Assembly: GCF_003205495.1 (NCBI RefSeq)
Contig: NZ_QJRX01000001.1
Location: 434,001-498,000, forward strand
Source of the DNA: Aquipseudomonas alcaligenes
GTDB lineage: Bacteria > Pseudomonadota > Gammaproteobacteria > Pseudomonadales > Pseudomonadaceae
DNA length: 64,000 bases
Reading direction: 5' to 3'
Position numbers and translations under genes: made by a program. The notes below the pieces were generated by a model. That model did no database searches. It was not told the origin of the DNA and worked only from the letters and a program-made list of their open reading frames with translations. Below, in pieces: positions 60,329-64,000 of this stretch; position 1 is the first letter of the stretch, and each line of letters begins with the position of its first letter.

Positions 60329-61445
60329 CGGCGGCGCTGCTGGGCAGCGCTGGGTGCTCCAGTTCTGCCACGGCTATGATGGCCCGTTCCTCGACTGCGC
60401 GCGGCAGTACGCCGCGCTGTTCGCCGGTACGCCGTACAGGGTCTGCACCGTCTACCTGACCGGTGCACCAAGCGCCGAGGTCGAGGCCGGTTCGGCCTCC
60501 GACGAGGTGATCTTCCTCGACTACTGCAGCAAGGACGTGCGCGGCCTCAAGCTCAGGGCGATCCGGGATTTCCGGCGCATCGCTGCCTCGCGCGACTTCG
60601 CGGTCTGCATCGCCCACCGTTTCAAGCCTATCTATGTCGCCCTGCTCGGCAGCCAGCTGCCGGTGATCGGCGTGCACCATGCCTTTGGTGACTACCGCCG
60701 GCGCTCGCGCCAGCTGTTCGCCAATCTCTTCCGCAAGCGCCTGGCGCTGCTCGGGGTGTCCGACGCGGTGCGCGACGACATGCGCGCCTGCCTGCCGGGT
60801 TGGCCGGGCGAGCGCATCGAGACCCTCTACAACCGCATCGACATCGCCGCCGTGCAGGCCGAGCAGGTCTCCCGCGAGGCGGCCCGCGCGCACCTCGGCC
60901 TGCCGCAGGACGCCTGGGTGGTCGGCAATGTCGGTCGCCTGCACCCGGACAAGGACCAGGCCACCCTGATCCGCGGCTTCGCCCAGGCCCTGCCGCACCT
61001 GCCCGCCGGCAGCCTGCTGGCGATCATGGGCAGCGGCAAGCTGGAGGCTTCGCTGAAGCACCTCGCCGCCGAGCTGGGGGTGACCGGAAGCGTGCATTTT
61101 CTCGGCCAAGTGGCCGGTGGCCGGCGCTACTTCAAGGCCTTCGACCTGTTCGCCCTGAGCTCCGACCACGAGCCCTTCGGCATGGTGTTGCTGGAGGCCA
61201 TGGCCGCCGGCGTGCCGGTGATCGGCACCGACTGCGGCGGTGGCCGCGAGGTGGTGCAGGGCGTCGGCGAGCTGTTCCCGCTCGGCGATGCCGCCGCCCT
61301 GGCCGGCGCGCTGCAGCGTCAGGCACAGAACCGCGGTCTGCCGGCACTGCGCGAACGCCTGCAGACGCACCTGCAACAGCGGTTCTCCGACGCGGTGGTG
61401 CGCGAGCGTTTCTGGTCGCTGCCGCTGCGCGCGATGCTGAGCTGA
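60315..61445 (+). CDS. wapH: GT4 glycosyltransferase WapH-like
   Basis: A 376-residue retaining glycosyltransferase of the GT4 family. The GT4 core is seen at V-G-N-V-G-R-L-H-P-D-K-D near residue 200 and at the donor block S-S-D-H-E-P-F-G-M-V-L-L-E-A-M-A-A-G-V-P-V near residue 280. In P. aeruginosa the gene after the carbamoyltransferase adds an outer-core glucose. The overlap of 14 nt with wapO indicates coupled translation. Confidence 0.88.
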   Translation: MTTSDGGAAGQRWVLQFCHGYDGPFLDCARQYAALFAGTPYRVCTVYLTGAPSAEVEAGSASDEVIFLDYCSKDVRGLKLRAIRDFRRIAASRDFAVCIAHRFKPIYVALLGSQLPVIGVHHAFGDYRRRSRQLFANLFRKRLALLGVSDAVRDDMRACLPGWPGERIETLYNRIDIAAVQAEQVSREAARAHLGLPQDAWVVGNVGRLHPDKDQATLIRGFAQALPHLPAGSLLAIMGSGKLEASLKHLAAELGVTGSVHFLGQVAGGRRYFKAFDLFALSSDHEPFGMVLLEAMAAGVPVIGTDCGGGREVVQGVGELFPLGDAAALAGALQRQAQNRGLPALRERLQTHLQQRFSDAVVRERFWSLPLRAMLS

Positions 61446-61455
61446 GGTCGACCCG

Positions 61456-62724
61456 ATGCAGGATGCCGTCGCCAACCCCTGGGCCGCCAAGGCCCGCGCC
61501 CTGGACCGCTACCGCTGGCTGCTGCTGCGCGAGCGCCACGGCCTGCTCGGCAGCGCCCTGCGCTTTGCCCGCGAGGCGCTGGGCGACTGGTGGTTCGGCG
61601 TGCGCGCCAAGTCCCGCCTGGCCGAGTCGGTCACTGCCGAGCCCTGCGATTTCCTGCTGCTGCAATCGGCGCCGAAAGTCATCGCCTTCCAGCGCAAGAA
61701 GCTGCTGATCGAGGGCCTGCGCGGCCGCGGCCACAACCTGGTGGAGACCGCACTGCAGGCGCCCAAGGCCATCCTGCGTGAGCGCCTGCTCAAGCGTCCG
61801 CCCCATCCAGTGCCGACCCGCTACTTCGGCATTGCGGCCTACGCCGAGTGGCTGGTCGAGCACCATCAGCCACGCGTCCTGCTCAACGACCGCAACGGCA
61901 GCCTGTATGCGCCGTTCCTGCGCCTGGCGCTTAATGCCCGCGGCAGCCGGCTGGTGCACCTGGCCCACGCCACCACGGTGGAAGGCTCGCGCCGCCTGGG
62001 CATGAACGACTACGACTACTACTTCCTGTTCGGCCAGAGCTCGCTGGAAGCCCTGCAGGCGCGCGCGCTGCGCTTCGGCAGTTCGATCGCGGTGCTGGCC
62101 GGCTCCCATATGATCGACAGTGCCTACGACCTGCCTCCGTCCGATCCGTCACTGCGCACCTTGCTGATCTTAGGTGTCGGCCCGGACAAGGAAAAGGAAG
62201 CGGGTTACCAGGCCACCTACGCGCTGCTGCGTGACTGGGCTGATGTCCATCCCGACTACCGGGTACTGGTCAAGGCGCATCCGCGCAGCCAGGTGCCGTT
62301 CTGGCAGCAGGCTGCCGCCGAGCTACCGAATCTGCGGGTGTTGCCGAAAGAATGTGGCCTGGCCGAGGCACTGGCCCAGGCCTCGCTGGTGGTCAACATC
62401 ATGTCCAACGCGGTGATCGAGGCCGCGCTGGCGCGCCGTCCGGTGCTATATGTGAACGCCAGTGGCGAGGCCGATATCTTTGGGCAGGAGCGCTTCTTCG
62501 GGGCTGCTTTGGCAGCCGAGGTGGCGTTGGATATGCGGCTTCGCTCGATCGAGCAGGGCTATTCAACCGCCGTTGCTGCTAGCGAAAGCTTTGCATGCTT
62601 CCATCTGGCTGGTGGCTTCCAGGGGCTGCACAGATCCTTAGATATCCTTGAGTCGTTTGTCCGCCATGCTCATGCTGCCTTGCCTGATGGGGTGGCAAGT
62701 TCGGTAATACGTGGGACGGTATGA
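61456..62724 (+). CDS. CDP-glycerol/capsule-type transferase-like protein
   Basis: A 422-residue GT-B-like protein of the group related to capsule synthesis and CDP-glycerol transferases. Family-like blocks are V-L-L-N-D-R-N-G-S, L-V-H-L-A-H-A-T-T near residue 173, V-L-V-K-A-H-P-R near residue 270, and a C-terminal donor region L-A-E-A-L-A-Q-A-S-L-V-V-N-I-M-S-N-A-V-I-E-A-A. GAGGT precedes the start. From memory it is not in the P. aeruginosa core cluster, so it may add a strain-specific group to core or O-antigen. Its last 150 bp become AT-richer, like the next gene. Confidence 0.75.
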   Translation: MQDAVANPWAAKARALDRYRWLLLRERHGLLGSALRFAREALGDWWFGVRAKSRLAESVTAEPCDFLLLQSAPKVIAFQRKKLLIEGLRGRGHNLVETALQAPKAILRERLLKRPPHPVPTRYFGIAAYAEWLVEHHQPRVLLNDRNGSLYAPFLRLALNARGSRLVHLAHATTVEGSRRLGMNDYDYYFLFGQSSLEALQARALRFGSSIAVLAGSHMIDSAYDLPPSDPSLRTLLILGVGPDKEKEAGYQATYALLRDWADVHPDYRVLVKAHPRSQVPFWQQAAAELPNLRVLPKECGLAEALAQASLVVNIMSNAVIEAALARRPVLYVNASGEADIFGQERFFGAALAAEVALDMRLRSIEQGYSTAVAASESFACFHLAGGFQGLHRSLDILESFVRHAHAALPDGVASSVIRGTV

Positions 62725-62824
62725 GGCGTGGCTTGGTAAACTGTAGCGTCATTTTGGTTGCCGGGCGCAGCTCGTCTCGTGCGGCCTTTGGGGTCGCTAA
62801 TAGATCATAACGGGTATTCGTAGT

Positions 62825-64000
62825 ATGGGTTTCACGGAATCTTTGCGGCTGCGTGGGCTGGCTATGCAAGAGGCTGCTTACAAGTGCATAGGTATTGGTT
62901 TTCTAGTCTATCTCGCCGCGACGTTCATTCTTGACAGTGGACAGCAGAGAAGTTTCTTCTTTCTGTTCATTGCATTGCCGGCCTTGTTTTTGCTGGTGAG
63001 GTCCCGGCAACTGTTCCGTACAGACGCTTTCCCGCTAGTTTCGATTCTCCTGTGCCTAGGTTATTTTTCGCTGAGCGCGGCTTGGGGAGAGGAGGAGAGC
63101 GTGGCGCACATGTTAAAGCTGAGCCTCTACCTCTATTGCTTGATGCTGGGCATCGAGGCGGCCTGTAAACGTTTCAGTTCGGCATACTTGGTGGGCTTTA
63201 TTGCATTGGTTGGCGGCCTCGCTATGTGCGCCACTATGCTCGCCGTTCTGTATAGTGGGGCCGACTTATCAAGCCTGCTTACTCAGAGGCATTCCTTTGC
63301 CACCCTGAGTGGTTGGGGTTCGGACAACCCCATCAACTCAGCGATAGTCATGGGTTTGGTGGTTCTCGCGGCTTGGTGGGTATTCCCGGGCAAGAAATGG
63401 TATCTACAGTTCTTACTCTTGGCCGTCATCGTGATTAGTTTGATGCTGATGGTCTTCACTAAGAGTCGCGGTCCCATGCTTGCACTTGGTGTTGGCTTGG
63501 CGCTCATGACCGTATTCCGGCGAGACTGTGCCGATTTGCTACTGGCGCTTCTGATTGCGGCCTCGGCTGCTGTTCTGGTCGTCTCTACCGATATCCTCTC
63601 ACTGTTTGCGCAGCGGCTGACCGAGCCTAACTATCGCATGGAGATATGGCTGCAGGTCTGGGAGCGTTTCCAAGACAACTGGTTGTTCGGGCAAGGCCTG
63701 GGGCATGATGCCCGGATTTCCCTTCTATCGGGGACAGTGTTCGTGACTCACTCCCACTCTTCTGTATTCGAGATGTTCAGAGTCGGTGGGGTCATCGGCG
63801 GTGGACTGTTTCTGTTAATGGTCGGTTGCTTGGTTGGGCGGTCTATCACCAAACCCGCTGGGTTCTTCTTGCTGTGGTTGATCTTCGGGCTGATCTGCCT
63901 ATCGTCGAATGGGCGCGCATTGCTGTCGCGGCCGTCCATTGAGTGGTTCGCCTTCTGGATGCCCATACTGCTCCTGTACTTTTCGACTCGTGCCGATGCG
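62825..64000 (+). CDS. waaL: O-antigen ligase (WaaL/Wzy_C family), 3' end cut off by the window
   Basis: 392 codons are visible and the frame is still open at the window end. The protein has about ten membrane helices and the O-antigen ligase landmarks T-K-S-R-G-P-M-L-A-L near residue 217 and a periplasmic loop with G-Q-G-L-G-H-D...T-H-S-H-S-S-V-F-E near residues 285-315, where the His is expected to be catalytic. WaaL joins O-antigen to lipid A-core at the periplasmic side. Codon use is AT-richer than in the genes before it, a sign of separate origin. The start at 62825 has only a weak ribosome-binding site. A Wzy polymerase is possible but less likely in this context. Confidence 0.85.
   Translation, partial: MGFTESLRLRGLAMQEAAYKCIGIGFLVYLAATFILDSGQQRSFFFLFIALPALFLLVRSRQLFRTDAFPLVSILLCLGYFSLSAAWGEEESVAHMLKLSLYLYCLMLGIEAACKRFSSAYLVGFIALVGGLAMCATMLAVLYSGADLSSLLTQRHSFATLSGWGSDNPINSAIVMGLVVLAAWWVFPGKKWYLQFLLLAVIVISLMLMVFTKSRGPMLALGVGLALMTVFRRDCADLLLALLIAASAAVLVVSTDILSLFAQRLTEPNYRMEIWLQVWERFQDNWLFGQGLGHDARISLLSGTVFVTHSHSSVFEMFRVGGVIGGGLFLLMVGCLVGRSITKPAGFFLLWLIFGLICLSSNGRALLSRPSIEWFAFWMPILLLYFSTRADA

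Overview
The window is a high-GC (about two thirds GC by eye) chromosomal segment of a gammaproteobacterium, almost certainly a Pseudomonas of or near the P. aeruginosa lineage. The evidence is the protein sequences (DipA, GlnE, AceE/AceF, IlvE, WaaF/C/G/P) and a gene order that, from memory, follows P. aeruginosa from selO to the waaL region. No rRNA, tRNA or CRISPR array was seen.

Layout. (1) 1-5.9 kb: the 5' end of a SMI1/KNR4-like gene, a PhoX phosphatase, a Tim44-domain membrane protein, a PaiB-like protein, a TetR regulator and an orphan TRAP-type solute-binding lipoprotein. (2) 5.9-13.3 kb: uvrD, a membrane PAS-PAS-GGDEF-EAL protein, a TRIC/UPF0126 membrane protein preceded by a tandem glycine riboswitch with its own sigma70-type promoter, and trhP (yegQ, peptidase U32 family). 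(3) 13.5-22.7 kb: a type VI secretion satellite on the minus strand, in transcription order hcp, vgrG, DUF4123 chaperone, rhs with a variable C-terminal toxin, putative immunity gene and one more small ORF. hcp has a sigma54-like promoter. The toxin tip and the two small genes are visibly AT-rich against a GC-rich Rhs core, the classical sign of an exchanged tip-immunity module. (4) 23-32.7 kb: selO, mscK-like channel, NhaP2-type antiporter, acyl-CoA dehydrogenase and rlmJ. (5) 32.7-37.7 kb: an apparently accessory block with a short chemoreceptor-like protein, an HD-GYP protein, a PadR regulator divergent from an FAD oxidoreductase (two near-identical operators lie between them) and a small YjfB-like protein. 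(6) 37.7-50.5 kb: msrA, dipA, two small unknown genes, aceF-aceE, glnE and ilvE, with a pair of matching palindromes between aceE and glnE. (7) 50.6-64 kb: the LPS core operon waaF-waaC-waaG-waaP, an extra GT-B-like gene, three kinase-fold proteins, a carbamoyltransferase (wapO), wapH, a CDP-glycerol-transferase-like gene and an AT-richer O-antigen ligase (waaL) cut by the window end.

How the parts fit. The core genes serve central metabolism (pyruvate dehydrogenase, GlnE, IlvE) and building of a phosphorylated, carbamoylated LPS inner core. The accessory parts are a deployable Rhs effector with its own Hcp/VgrG, several c-di-GMP turnover enzymes and a PadR-controlled redox gene. Palindromic repeats of two families (a CCCGGAT...CCGGGCTAC type and a CCCTCTCCC/GGGAGAGGG type) occur at three places, once in frame inside vgrG.

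Comparisons with P. aeruginosa gene order and with named families are from memory and were not checked by search.
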